DNA of 44,667 bases from Streptomyces sp. ISL-94 (lineage in GTDB: Bacteria > Actinomycetota > Actinomycetes > Streptomycetales > Streptomycetaceae), in assembly GCF_018614075.1 (NCBI RefSeq), contig NZ_JAGGOZ010000091.1, positions 1 to 44,667 on the forward strand, read 5' to 3'. Below, piece after piece: positions 26,690-34,551 of this stretch; position 1 is the stretch's first letter, and every line of letters starts with the position of its first letter. The notes under the pieces were generated by a model, which worked only from the letters and a program-made list of their open reading frames with translations, searched no databases and was not told where the DNA came from. Position numbers and translations under genes: made by a program.

Positions 26690-26862
26690 AGGACCAGTAC
26701 GTCTTGGTCAGGGTCGACGAATCAGCCGGTGACGGCGGTCTCGTGATCTATGACATCGCTGGCCGATCCGTGTTCCTGGTCGATGACGACGATCTGCATG
26801 ACCAGGTGGTCCGATGCACGCGCGAAGCTGGCGTCTCCGTAATGGATGACTTTCCAAGCTAG
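26623..26862 (+). CDS. small acidic hypothetical protein
   Basis: The frame encodes up to 79 aa, or about 70 if GTG 26650 is the start. It is acidic and has a plausible alternating beta/alpha pattern: LEELRDLWESAKDQYVLVRV, GGLVIYDIAGRSVFLVDDDDL, CTREAGVSVMDDFP. I do not recognise the family. It is followed at once by a strong hairpin and the left repeat of the integrative element, so it is the last chromosomal gene before the insertion. Its size and acidity resemble immunity proteins of polymorphic toxins, and a toxin/immunity array lies on the other side of the element, but this is only suggestive. Confidence 0.5.
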   Translation: MVEKWGIRAVNLEELRDLWESAKDQYVLVRVDESAGDGGLVIYDIAGRSVFLVDDDDLHDQVVRCTREAGVSVMDDFPS

Positions 26863-26879
26863 ATGAACCAGCAAATATC

Positions 26880-26916
26880 AGAAGCCTCCCCCCGGAACTT
26901 GCGGGGGGAGGCTTCT
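26880..26916. terminator. strong hairpin between the chromosomal gene and int
   Basis: AGAAGCCTCCCCCC and GGGGGGAGGCTTCT are perfect 14-nt arms around the 9-nt loop GGAACTTGC. It sits between the convergent ends of the small acidic-protein gene and the integrase gene and can terminate both. Confidence 0.85.
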
Positions 26917-26917
26917 G

Positions 26918-26946
26918 AGCCGTTTGACGGCAACGCCGACGGCAAC
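26918..26946. repeat. left attachment-type direct repeat (att) of the integrative element
   Basis: The 29-bp sequence from AGCCGT to ACGGCAAC recurs at 34552-34580 with one mismatch (T/C at the seventh base). It contains GACGGCAAC twice in direct orientation, 12 nt apart. It ends two bases before the integrase stop codon, the usual place for the attachment core beside int. Confidence 0.75.
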
Positions 26947-26947
26947 G

Positions 26948-28216
26948 TCAGCGGACGACTGCCGTGGTGGGTGGGTCGTCAGGGTAGTCGGCGGCCCCGC
27001 CGAGCGCGTCGTTGAGGGTGTCGATGGCTTGGCGTTGGAGCCGGAGGCGGACGTGGGCGTAGACGCCGGCCGTGACGCCGATGTGGGCGTGGCCGAGCAG
27101 CTCCTTGATCACGACGAGGTCGACGCCTTGTTCCAGAAGGAGCGTGGCGGTGGAGTGGCGGAGGTCGTGGAAGCGGATACGGCGCAGCCCTGCCTGGTTG
27201 AGGAGGCCGCGGAAGCTGCGGGTGAGGTTGGCGGGGTCGAGTGGTCCGCCCGTTGATGTGCTGAAGACAACGCCGTTGTCCTTCCAGCCCACCCCTGCCG
27301 CCTCACGTTCTCCTTCCTGATGTTCGCGGTGTTCGTTGAGCGAGCGGATGCAGTCGCGGGGGAGGGCGATGCGACGTTCGGAGGCGCGGGTCTTGGTGGG
27401 CAGGGAGGTCAGACCTTTGGTCCGAGTGCGCTGGAGCGAGCGCCGGATGCTCGCCGTACCGCCGTCGAGGTCCAAGTCTTCCCAGCGCAGGCCGAGGAGT
27501 TCGCCTTTGCGGAGTCCGGTACGCAGGGCGAGTTCGTAGAGCGCGTGCAGCCGGTCCTCCTGCACTGCCGCAAGGAACTGCCGGGCTTCGGCCGCTGTGA
27601 GGGGCTGGAAGCGGCGGGGCCGGGGCGCAGCGGTCTTCACGTTCCGGGCAACGTTGCGGGGCAGTTCATCCTCACGGACGGCGTGTTCCAGGGCTGACTT
27701 GAGGACGGAGTGGACGTAGGTCAGGGTCAGCGGTGACAGCAGCTTGCCGCAGCACTGGTCTATGGCGCAGCAGCGCCGCCGGGCCTCATCTAGCCCGTGG
27801 GTGCAGCACTGGCAGGTGGTGCGAAGGCGGTCGAGGAAGGTCCGCACATCACGTGCGGTGAGCCGGGAGAGCTTCTTCGTGCCGAGGCCGGGGATGAGGT
27901 GGAGGCGGATGCAGGTGGCGTAGCGGGTTTGGGTGTTCTCCCGCAGGTGGTGGATGGCGACGCTGTTCAGCCAGTACGTCAAGTAGTCGCCCAGGGTGCT
28001 GTCGGCGGTCGCGACGGGCAGGCCGCGGTTGCTGTCGACGATCTTCTCGGTGAGTTTGTCGACGGCGTCCTTGCGGGTGGTGCCGTAGACGCGTACGCGT
28101 TTGCGGGTGCCGTTGGCGGCGAGGACGTAGCCTGCGGCTTCCCAGCGGCCGTCCTTGCGCTGGTAGATGGTGCCTTCGCCGTTGGCGCGGGCCTTGTTGC
28201 GCTTGGGGGCGGTCAT
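26948..28216 (-). CDS. int: tyrosine site-specific integrase
   Basis: The 422-aa protein has an N-terminal arm-binding part (about 10-65), a SAM-like core-binding domain (about 72-185) and a catalytic domain. The catalytic residues are Arg236 (GLRKGE), the HDLRH pair His350/Arg353, His376 (LLGHAHIG) and Tyr386 (VYAHVR). The core-binding domain carries a cysteine-rich insertion at about 135-156 with pattern CxCC, CC, CC; the second integrase in this window shares it, so it may bind zinc. Its start overlaps the xis stop by 4 nt. It integrates and excises the element together with Xis. Confidence 0.96.
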   Translation of the reverse strand: MTAPKRNKARANGEGTIYQRKDGRWEAAGYVLAANGTRKRVRVYGTTRKDAVDKLTEKIVDSNRGLPVATADSTLGDYLTYWLNSVAIHHLRENTQTRYATCIRLHLIPGLGTKKLSRLTARDVRTFLDRLRTTCQCCTHGLDEARRRCCAIDQCCGKLLSPLTLTYVHSVLKSALEHAVREDELPRNVARNVKTAAPRPRRFQPLTAAEARQFLAAVQEDRLHALYELALRTGLRKGELLGLRWEDLDLDGGTASIRRSLQRTRTKGLTSLPTKTRASERRIALPRDCIRSLNEHREHQEGEREAAGVGWKDNGVVFSTSTGGPLDPANLTRSFRGLLNQAGLRRIRFHDLRHSTATLLLEQGVDLVVIKELLGHAHIGVTAGVYAHVRLRLQRQAIDTLNDALGGAADYPDDPPTTAVVR

Positions 28217-28398
28217 CGGGTGGCCTCTTCCAGGTGGTGCTGGATGTAGTCGTTCAGGGCGTGGGCGGGGATGCGTCGGGCGCGGCCGATGGTCAGCGAG
28301 GCTAGGCGGCGGGCGCGCAGGAGGTTGTAGAGGGCGGAGCGGCCGATCTTGAGGCGGGCCATGGCTTCGGGGACGGTGAGGAGTTCGTCGTCATGCAC
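28213..28398 (-). CDS. xis: excisionase / MerR-like helix-turn-helix protein
   Basis: The 61-aa protein is one winged helix-turn-helix of the excisionase family (LLTVPEAMARLKIGRSALYNLL, then the basic wing GRARRIPAHALNDYI). It overlaps repSA (8 nt) upstream and int (4 nt) downstream, the standard order repSA-xis-int of pSAM2-like elements. It should bend DNA at the attachment sites to favour excision. Confidence 0.93.
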   Translation of the reverse strand: MHDDELLTVPEAMARLKIGRSALYNLLRARRLASLTIGRARRIPAHALNDYIQHHLEEATR

Positions 28399-29734
28399 TG
28401 GCTGTCACCGCCTCGGAGTGGGGCTGGCCGCTGATGAGGGTGGCGAGGCGTTCGAGGTCGGGGGTGAGGCCGATGCCGTCGAAGGCCCAGTGGGCGATGA
28501 CGAGCGTGCTGGCTTCGAGTGCGGGAGCGTGGCGGCGGTGCCAGGCGGCGCGGGCGTAGCGGAGCGCACCGAGGGTGGTGGAGTAGGTGCGGGTTTTGGT
28601 GGAGAAGTGTCCGCGGAAGCCCAGCATGTGTGCCCAGGCCCGCAGTCTCAGGTCTTTCAGGTCGCGTCGAGCGCCGAGGGTCCAGGCGGTGCGGATCATG
28701 CGGGCGGCGTGGTCGGGGATGTTCTCCTGGCCGAGTTCGGCGATCAGTTTCAGGCGGCGGTCGAGGGTGCTTGTTGCGCTCTCGGTGCCCTTGGTGGCGT
28801 ACTTCGCGATGTACCCGGCGACCTTGCCCTCGGTGATCGTGGTGCCGTCCTGGAAGTCGGCGGACCAGATGGCCTTGACGTCGAGCTGCTCTCCGAAGGC
28901 GAAGGTGAGGGAACGGCCGTCGATCTCCGGCCCTTCAACCTGGGCACGGGTGACGGCGGTGCGGATGGCGTCCGCCAGGAGGTCGGGGGTGGCCCAGGCG
29001 GGTGGCGGGGTGTAGGCGCCTTTGGGGCCGTCGAGGCGGATTACGGCGTGGAAGTGGATGAGCCCGCGCTGCTGGTATTCGGCGACCTTGGCGTACGAGA
29101 TCCGCGCGTACTTCGCCAGCAAACGCTGGGGAATCCCGGCCACGGCCGCGATCTCGCGTCGCAGGTGGAGCATGAAGCGGGCCCACAGTGCGGGCGCGTG
29201 GGCGTTCCAGAGGACCGCGCCCGTGTAGTCGTAGCGGTCCGCGTTGAGTGGGGTACCGAGAGCCGGGTCGTCCTTGGTGTGGGTGCGTCCGCAGCGGCAG
29301 CGAGCGGAGGCGCTGGAGCGCCGACCGTGGACGGGGCCGAAGCTCGGGGCGGTGAGGGTGGCGAAGACGCGCGGGTGGGCAGCGACCTGTTCCGGGATGC
29401 TCTTGCCGCCGCGGAGTCCGGCGGCGATGACCTGGTAGGTGTCCTGGCGGTAGAGCTCGGCGCAGGAGGGGCAGCGGGTGGTGCGGCGGTTGCCGCAGCG
29501 GACCAGGAGGTGCCCGGCGGGCATCTTCGTGGACTTGAGTTCCCGCAGGATCTCGCCGGTGGTGGTGCTGATCTCGGTTCGGTGGCCTTCGAGGCGGATG
29601 GGCTGGGCGCAGCCGCCGAGGGAGGTGAGTTGCTGGACGAGGCCTGGCAGGTCCCGGTAGGTGGTGAACGTCGGGAGGCCGGGGGTGCTCGGCTGGGGCC
29701 GGGGGATTGTTGTGGTGTGGTCGGGCGATGGCAT
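28391..29734 (-). CDS. repSA: RepSA-type rolling-circle replication initiator
   Basis: This 447-aa replication initiator resembles RepSA of the Streptomyces element pSAM2. It has cysteine pairs in the N-terminal part (CGNRRTTRCPSC, about 80-91, and CRCG near 146) that could bind zinc. The metal-binding HUH-type segment LIHFHAVIRLDG is at about 225-236, and the candidate catalytic tyrosines are in KVAGYIAKYATKG (about 304-316). It nicks its double-strand origin to start rolling-circle replication of the excised circle. The start ATG has AGAGAGG upstream. It is the first gene of the repSA-xis-int unit. Confidence 0.94.
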   Translation of the reverse strand: MPSPDHTTTIPRPQPSTPGLPTFTTYRDLPGLVQQLTSLGGCAQPIRLEGHRTEISTTTGEILRELKSTKMPAGHLLVRCGNRRTTRCPSCAELYRQDTYQVIAAGLRGGKSIPEQVAAHPRVFATLTAPSFGPVHGRRSSASARCRCGRTHTKDDPALGTPLNADRYDYTGAVLWNAHAPALWARFMLHLRREIAAVAGIPQRLLAKYARISYAKVAEYQQRGLIHFHAVIRLDGPKGAYTPPPAWATPDLLADAIRTAVTRAQVEGPEIDGRSLTFAFGEQLDVKAIWSADFQDGTTITEGKVAGYIAKYATKGTESATSTLDRRLKLIAELGQENIPDHAARMIRTAWTLGARRDLKDLRLRAWAHMLGFRGHFSTKTRTYSTTLGALRYARAAWHRRHAPALEASTLVIAHWAFDGIGLTPDLERLATLISGQPHSEAVTASA

Positions 29735-29903
29735 GCTGGCAGGACCTCTCTGCGTTCCGGCACACGCATGTGCCGTGGGTGAAGGGGATGAAGGCCCCGG
29801 CAGGGGCGAGGGTTTGGCGACTACACGCCTCTGCCGGGGATCACTGCGATGCGAGACAGGGACAGCCGGGGTCTTCGCCGTCCGGGCGGACGGCCGGCGG
29901 GGT

Positions 29904-31232
29904 TCACGCGGACTTGTCCAGGTTGATGTGGTCGGGGAGTTCGCGGATCTGTAGCCCCTCTGTGCACATCAGGTCGTTGATCTGCCAGCAAGCTTCGGTG
30001 GGCAGGTAGACGGAGCGGAGCCGGACGGGAGTGCGCATGTCGCCAACTGAGGCGATCGACACTCCGGGCGGCATCTCGCGGTCGGCGGCGGTGATGTCGA
30101 GTTCCCGGCCGTCGGGGAACAGATGCAGGAAGTCCTCGGTGGTGTCGACGCGGTGGCAGATCCGGGCGGACAGGTTGGTGCGTACGGCGGTGGTGAGCAC
30201 GTCGGAGGAGGGTTTCTGAGTGAGCAGCCACAGCCGGATCCCGAACTTGGCGCCCTGACTGGCGATGGCCAGCAGCTCGGCCTCAAAACGCTCGCGGGCC
30301 TTGCGGTCCGGGTGCCGGGTGTAGTTCGCCACCTCGTCGATCACCAAGACGATCAGCGGCAGTTCGGGGCTGAACGCGGTGATGCGGTCGGTCCGCCCCG
30401 ACCAGAACAGCCGCTCCCGCCGTTGCATCTCCTCCCGCACCCAGCGCAGGATCTCCGTCGGCTCGTCCGGGTGGATTGAGTCGGAGACCTTGTACGCGGT
30501 ACGCCACCAGGGGGCGACCGCTCCGAGGTTGGGGTCGATGACGATCAGGCGCACGTCCCGCATCAGAGATGCGTAGGTGAGCAGGGTGTTCACGGTGATC
30601 GACTTGCCGGCCCGGGTGACGCCGGCGATCAAGGCGTGTGCGGAGTAGGCGAGGTTGAGCACCACAGGGGTGCCGTCCTCGCCCCACCCGAGCAGCGCGT
30701 CATCGGTGGAGACGAACTGGCCCGGACGGCAGGCCGGAGACCCGTCGGCGTGGAGCAGCGGTGAGCGGATCACGGCCTCCAGAGGCTCGCGCCGGAATCC
30801 GCGTGCCGTGATCACCCCGGGCTTGGGCTGGGAGATCCGGATGCGCCGCATTCCCCACGCGTCACGCAAACCTTCGGCTGCGTCCTGCCAGGCGCTCAAG
30901 CCCACTTGCGGGAGGGCATCTGCGGTGACGGTGACGCCGAACGGGTCGGCGCTGGTGTGCAGGCGCGGTGCCAGCACCCTCGGCTTCGACGGCTGCTCCT
31001 GGGGGCCGTACTGCTGGAGCACGGTGGGTGTGGCGTCTTTGACGGCCAGGCCCAGCATCGGGGCGAGCCGCTTCCAGCCCCACCGGATCCGCCGCGCCTG
31101 CCGCAGGCTGATACGGGTCTCTCCGTCGGCCCGGTACCAGCGGACGAAGCAGAAGCCTCCCCACCCGAGCAGCCCCGCCACGCCGAGGCAGACGACAACG
31201 AACAGCACGAGACCGAGTGCACTCGTCGGCAT
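29904..31232 (-). CDS. traB: TraB/TraSA-type FtsK-SpoIIIE DNA translocase
   Basis: The 442-aa protein has one N-terminal transmembrane region (about 5-31) followed by an FtsK/SpoIIIE motor domain. Walker A is GVTRAGKS (204-211) and Walker B is LIVLVIDEVANY (about 293-304). A single such protein moves double-stranded DNA between Streptomyces hyphae. The segment usually read as IDPKGG is IDPNLGA here, a small departure from the family. ATG 31232 overlaps the preceding stop by one base (TGATG). The repressor encoded divergently at 31788 probably controls the operon; unregulated tra is lethal in related elements. Confidence 0.95.
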   Translation of the reverse strand: MPTSALGLVLFVVVCLGVAGLLGWGGFCFVRWYRADGETRISLRQARRIRWGWKRLAPMLGLAVKDATPTVLQQYGPQEQPSKPRVLAPRLHTSADPFGVTVTADALPQVGLSAWQDAAEGLRDAWGMRRIRISQPKPGVITARGFRREPLEAVIRSPLLHADGSPACRPGQFVSTDDALLGWGEDGTPVVLNLAYSAHALIAGVTRAGKSITVNTLLTYASLMRDVRLIVIDPNLGAVAPWWRTAYKVSDSIHPDEPTEILRWVREEMQRRERLFWSGRTDRITAFSPELPLIVLVIDEVANYTRHPDRKARERFEAELLAIASQGAKFGIRLWLLTQKPSSDVLTTAVRTNLSARICHRVDTTEDFLHLFPDGRELDITAADREMPPGVSIASVGDMRTPVRLRSVYLPTEACWQINDLMCTEGLQIRELPDHINLDKSA

Positions 31233-31567
31233 CAGGAGGCCGTCCTGACGGTGATGGCGTCCGCACGAACCGAGATGCCGTGGCGGTCCTTGCCGTTGAT
31301 CGCGTTCTCCCAGAACGAGGCGACCAGACCGGTGAAGACGACGGGCAGGCCGATCTTGAGACCCTTGCCGAGGCCGGGCTCGGGCACGTTCACGGTGATC
31401 ACTTCGGCGCGGCCGTTGAACGCGAACATCACGTCCACCTGGTGCAGCTGGGAACCGGTGGCCCGGTCGATCGCGGCCTCCCGTCCGTCACGGTCCTTGA
31501 ACCGCGGCCTGGGCTCGGATGCCAGGATCTCCAGCGCCTGGGACTGGTCGATAGGCATGGTCTTCAC
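31232..31567 (-). CDS. SCO3933-family element protein
   Basis: The 111-aa protein matches small proteins regularly encoded just before traB in actinomycete integrative elements. It has MPIDQSQALEILASEP, a central strand-rich region (VDVMFAFNGRAEVITVNVP) and GLVASFWENAINGKDRHGISVRADAI. I chose GTG 31567 because GGAGG lies seven bases before it; ATG 31558 is nine bases further in. It is translationally coupled to traB. The function is not established; a regulatory or transfer-accessory role has been suggested for the family. Confidence 0.85.
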   Translation of the reverse strand: MKTMPIDQSQALEILASEPRPRFKDRDGREAAIDRATGSQLHQVDVMFAFNGRAEVITVNVPEPGLGKGLKIGLPVVFTGLVASFWENAINGKDRHGISVRADAITVRTAS

Positions 31568-31637
31568 GGCAAACCTCCAGGTGAGAGGGGTGCGCACCAC
31601 CCGTGTGGGTGATCAGGTGCCGCAACCATGCATTCAT

Positions 31638-31792
31638 TCCATCCGAAGTCCATCCCTATCGCACTCCATCCGTTCTTGGGGTGGTCCATCCATGGGGCCG
31701 CTACCCTGGCATCGCGGGCGGCTGAGCTGGTCAAACATGGGAGCGGCGGCCGGCCTGCAACCTGTGAAACTCGGACCCGGACCAGGGATGGA
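31638..31792. promoter_or_regulatory. iterated TCCATCC operator array between the tra operon and its regulator
   Basis: Four direct copies of TCCATCC begin at 31638, 31649, 31665 and 31685. A fifth, inverted copy (GGATGGA, 31786-31792) overlaps the start codon of the divergently transcribed GntR-like regulator. The array lies in the promoter gap upstream of the SCO3933-like/traB operon. This is the arrangement expected if the regulator represses tra cooperatively and also represses itself. Confidence 0.65.
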
Positions 31793-32666
31793 CATGCCTC
31801 CTGCTGACGACGCGCGCCTGACGTTCGAACGCATCGCGGACGACCTGCGGCAGCAGATCCGGGAGGAGAAGCTGCGGCCGGGCCAGCTGCTGCCGACGCA
31901 GAGCCAGCTCATGCAGGAGTACAAGGCGTCGAGCCTGACCGTGCAGAAGGCCATCCGTCTCCTGCGCAACGAAGGCTGGGTCATCGCCCGCCAGGGGCGC
32001 GGCACGTTCGTCACACGCTCGGCCGGCTTCGAGGAAGCCTTCGAGAACGTCGCCAGTGATCTCCAGCAGCAGATCTACTCCGGCACATTGGCACCGGGAG
32101 ACAGACTTCCAACCCGCGAGGTTCTGGCTGATCACTACTCGGTGCCGCTGAACGTGGTCACCAACGCCATGGCCCTACTGGCCGGCAACTTCCTCCTGCG
32201 CTACCCCGGCGAGCTGCCCGGCGACGAGGTCTACGTAGGGGACTGGGACGACCACGGCTTCGCCACGCAGCTCATCCACGGCCGGCTGGTCAGGAAGATC
32301 AGGGACGGATCACTGCCCAGAGGCACCACCCTGACCGTGAACGAAGTGGCCGACACGATCGGCGGCAACGCCGAAGCCGCGGACCAGGCCCTGACCTTCC
32401 TCGCCCTGGAAGGCCGGGTCAAAAAGGTCCACCGGCCGGATGGGGTGCCGGCCTATGCCGTTGTGGGCGGAGAGTTCGGCACCGAGGTGCCGGTCGCGGT
32501 GCAGCCGATCAACGAGCAGGATGAAGCACTGGCTGCTCCGGCCGCCCGGGAGTTCCCGGCGTCCGCTGGGCTTGCGGACCTGACCTACAAACTGGAACGC
32601 GCCCTGGAACGGATCGAAGAACTGGAAGAACGCGTCGAGCGACTCGAAGGCCGCGACGCCGACTGA
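31788..32666 (+). CDS. GntR-like regulator with three tandem winged helices and a coiled coil (KorSA-like)
   Basis: The 292-aa protein contains three successive GntR-like winged helices. The first starts FERIADDLRQQIREEKLRPGQ (about 11-72) and ends in GRGTFVT. The second starts ENVASDLQQQIYSGTLAPGD (about 85-145). The third starts QLIHGRLVRKIRDGSLPRG (about 162-225). The C-terminus is a heptad-rich coiled coil (LERALERIEELEERVERLEG, about 265-287) for oligomerisation. I place the start at ATG 31788; the frame is open further back, across the tra promoter, but without family similarity. It is transcribed away from traB and is the likely tra repressor. The triple repeat without an effector-binding domain is unusual. 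Confidence 0.85.
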   Translation: MDMPPADDARLTFERIADDLRQQIREEKLRPGQLLPTQSQLMQEYKASSLTVQKAIRLLRNEGWVIARQGRGTFVTRSAGFEEAFENVASDLQQQIYSGTLAPGDRLPTREVLADHYSVPLNVVTNAMALLAGNFLLRYPGELPGDEVYVGDWDDHGFATQLIHGRLVRKIRDGSLPRGTTLTVNEVADTIGGNAEAADQALTFLALEGRVKKVHRPDGVPAYAVVGGEFGTEVPVAVQPINEQDEALAAPAAREFPASAGLADLTYKLERALERIEELEERVERLEGRDAD

Positions 32667-32737
32667 GACGGTCGCCCAAACACGAAGCGTCCCCGGAGGC
32701 CACGGACAGGCTTCCGGGGACACTTCGCGTTGATCGG

Positions 32738-33460
32738 TCAGGGCTGGTACTCGTAGCCGATGGTGAAGCGGGGCGGCAGGCACCATTCCCCGTACTCGAT
32801 GATCCCCTCCGCGTCCGACCAGCGGTGGGCACCGGCCAGGATCGGGGAACCCACGGGCAGCCCCAGGGCGCTGGCCTCGCGGGCGTCGGCGGGGCGGGCG
32901 TGCATGTCGTCGCGGGCATGGGTGATCGTGCGCCCAGTGGCTTCCAGTACCCGGGCGGACAGCCCGTGATTGCGCCCCGGGGCGGTGTTCAGCAGGTCGG
33001 GGACCAAGGCGGCGAACGGCGCCGGGTACCAAGTGACCGCGAACACGGTCCTCGTCATGCCCCGGCCGGCCAGCCACTCGCGCCGCACCACCTGGTCTCC
33101 GGCCTCCAGGTCGAAGATCTCGGCCACATACAGCGGCGGGGCGATCAGCTCGGCGGCCGTCACCCGGCTCGTCTCGCCCTCCGCGAGGAACGACTTCACC
33201 CGCTGAACCCTGGCCAGCCGATCACGCGCCGACAGGGTCCACCTCGGGTCATCAGCGACGAACGTCCCCCTGGGAGTGGTGCGAATGAAGTTCTCCACCT
33301 GGAGAGCTTGCAGAGCCCTCGACACCGTGGCGGCGGCTGCCTGCCACTGCCCGGCGATCTCGCGATTCGTCGGCAGCTTGGCACCTGGCTCAAGCTCCCC
33401 GGCCAGGATCCGCTCCCGGAAGTGATCCGCGATCTTCGTGAACGTCTTGGTACTGGGCAT
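32738..33460 (-). CDS. GntR-family regulator with UTRA-type C-terminal domain
   Basis: The 240-aa protein has an N-terminal GntR winged helix (FTKIADHFRERILAGELEPGA, TNREIAGQW, RTTPRGTFVADD, about 6-73). A UTRA-like ligand domain follows (about 90-238, with DLEAGDQVVRREWL and TWYPAPF). ATG 33460 is chosen because GGAGGGG lies nine bases upstream. It points away from the remnant small genes on its right and shares its promoter gap with them. It is probably the element's second regulator and may sense a small ligand. Three inverted repeats lie just upstream of its start. Confidence 0.9.
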   Translation of the reverse strand: MPSTKTFTKIADHFRERILAGELEPGAKLPTNREIAGQWQAAAATVSRALQALQVENFIRTTPRGTFVADDPRWTLSARDRLARVQRVKSFLAEGETSRVTAAELIAPPLYVAEIFDLEAGDQVVRREWLAGRGMTRTVFAVTWYPAPFAALVPDLLNTAPGRNHGLSARVLEATGRTITHARDDMHARPADAREASALGLPVGSPILAGAHRWSDAEGIIEYGEWCLPPRFTIGYEYQP

Positions 33461-33487
33461 GAGGTGTGCCCCTCCAGTCAGTTGACG

Positions 33488-33583
33488 CACTGTCAGTGAG
33501 AGCACACTAGTGCACTACGAACCGTAGTGGGAGTGCTTCGGCCACTCGAATACTGAACTAGAGCACCGACCTGTCAACAGGTC
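33488..33583. promoter_or_regulatory. three inverted repeats upstream of the GntR/UTRA gene
   Basis: CACTG-t-CAGTG (33488-33498), CACTACG-aac-CGTAGTG (33513-33529) and GACCTGT-ca-ACAGGTC (33568-33583) are perfect inverted repeats. They lie in the divergent gap between this regulator and the small cargo genes. Any of them could be its operator; the middle one has the size typical of GntR sites. Confidence 0.6.
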
Positions 33584-33616
33584 AGCCATGTGACGTTCGA
33601 AGGGTGGCAACACACC

Positions 33617-33816
33617 ATGAGTGAACCGACCAGGTACTCCACCGCACCTGTTGAACTACCGCTACGCCTCGAACACTGGAACCGACACCCGTCGAGGGCT
33701 GCGCAGGCTGCACCGAACTGGCCAACGTCCGCGACCGCGCACGCGTAGTCGGCGACATGACGACGGTGACCGACTGCAACGTCTACATGCGACGCCACCC
33801 CGAAGGCCACCAGTGA
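33617..33816 (+). pseudogene. small AICE cargo gene, frameshifted
   Basis: ATG 33617 opens a frame (MSEPTRYSTAPVELPLRLEHW) that loses similarity near 33690. The following frame encodes EGCAGCTELANVRDRARVVG, then DMTTVTDCNVYMRRHPEGHQ and a TGA at 33814. Cys-rich proteins with that DCNVxxRRHPEGH ending are common small genes of actinomycete integrative elements. A one-base slip is needed to join the two parts. Its stop overlaps the next gene in a GTGA quartet. Confidence 0.6.
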
Positions 33817-34039
33817 GCACCCGCGCCGTATACCGGCACGTGCCCCACACGATCCGACACGTCCCCGAAGGCGGCGTCACCTACGAAGCATTCTGCGTGA
33901 CCGCGGGCTGCAACGCGGAATCCGGCCGCACGACGAGCAGGAAGCAGCGCGGGACTGGGCACTTCGGCACACCGGAAGAACCGGCCACGACCTCTTCCGA
34001 CGCATCGTCACCGACCACGCGAAGGTCACACGCACCTGA
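33813..34039 (+). pseudogene. DUF7848-like small protein, frameshifted
   Basis: GTG 33813 begins STRAVYRHVPHTIRHVPEG, then GVTYEAFCVTAGCNAESG. After this the frame departs near 33925. Restoring one C in the run GGCC there gives PHDEQEAARDWALRHTGRTG, then HDLFRRIVTDHAKVTRT and a TGA at 34037-34039. That is the full form of a small protein often carried in actinomycete elements. The function is unknown. A sequencing error would give the same picture. Confidence 0.65.
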
Positions 34040-34551
34040 ACCCACTCCTGCGAGCCGACGCACCAGGCCCCAGCCCCACAGCTTCGCCAGCAGCCACGGC
34101 GTACCGCCGAAGAGGGATGCGTCCAAACTTTCTATACGTCTTCAAGGCGACCCGCTGACGCGGGTCGCGCGCGGCACGGCCGCCCACCCGGCCCGCTCTC
34201 GGCTCCGCCACCGCGGGCCGGCCAGCGACCAGGCCGCGCAAGACAGCACAGCGGACGGCAGGAAGCGCAAGGGAGTAGGACGCACCCGCACGAGGAGCGC
34301 CAAGCCGACGGCGGAGCGGCGGGGAGTCGGCCGGGGCGCAGCTTGCGGGTGGGGTCGGTCGGCTCCGTGGGCTTTACCCACCTCCCCGGGTCGGGGCCCG
34401 CGTCGGGCAAGGCCAGGGGGCCACTCGTTCAAATTCCGGGCAGGATCAAAGCCTGCCCGAGTTGCCGGCCAGCGTACGGCCCCCTGACCATGCCCGACCC
34501 CAACCCGGGCAGGACACCGGCCAAAGCCCACTCCACCGCCCTCACGCGCAT
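34040..34551. other. non-coding right arm of the integrative element
   Basis: No convincing gene is seen in these 512 nt. There is a hairpin GCGACCCGC-tgac-GCGGGTCGC at 34147-34168, which could terminate the small-gene transcript, and GC-rich inverted repeats around 34370-34400. A TΨC-like stretch near 34430 does not fold into a tRNA. The replication origin or the cis-acting transfer locus could be here, but I cannot point to it. Confidence 0.45.

Noticed and set aside
28349..29782. 477-codon plus-strand frame opposite repSA
   Set aside because: Glycine/glutamate-rich antisense shadow with no recognisable motif.
30906..31787. Upstream extension of the triple winged-helix regulator
   Set aside because: The frame stays open across the tra operon and its promoter but is antisense to traB and carries no similarity; ATG 31788 begins the family-like region.
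34420..34470. Possible tRNA T-arm (GTTCAAATTCC) near the right att repeat
   Set aside because: The flanking bases do not pair as a T stem and no acceptor or anticodon arm could be built.
33621..34487. 288-codon plus-strand frame over the small cargo genes
   Set aside because: It joins parts of two frameshifted genes with a low-complexity GC-rich tail; the real proteins are in other frames.
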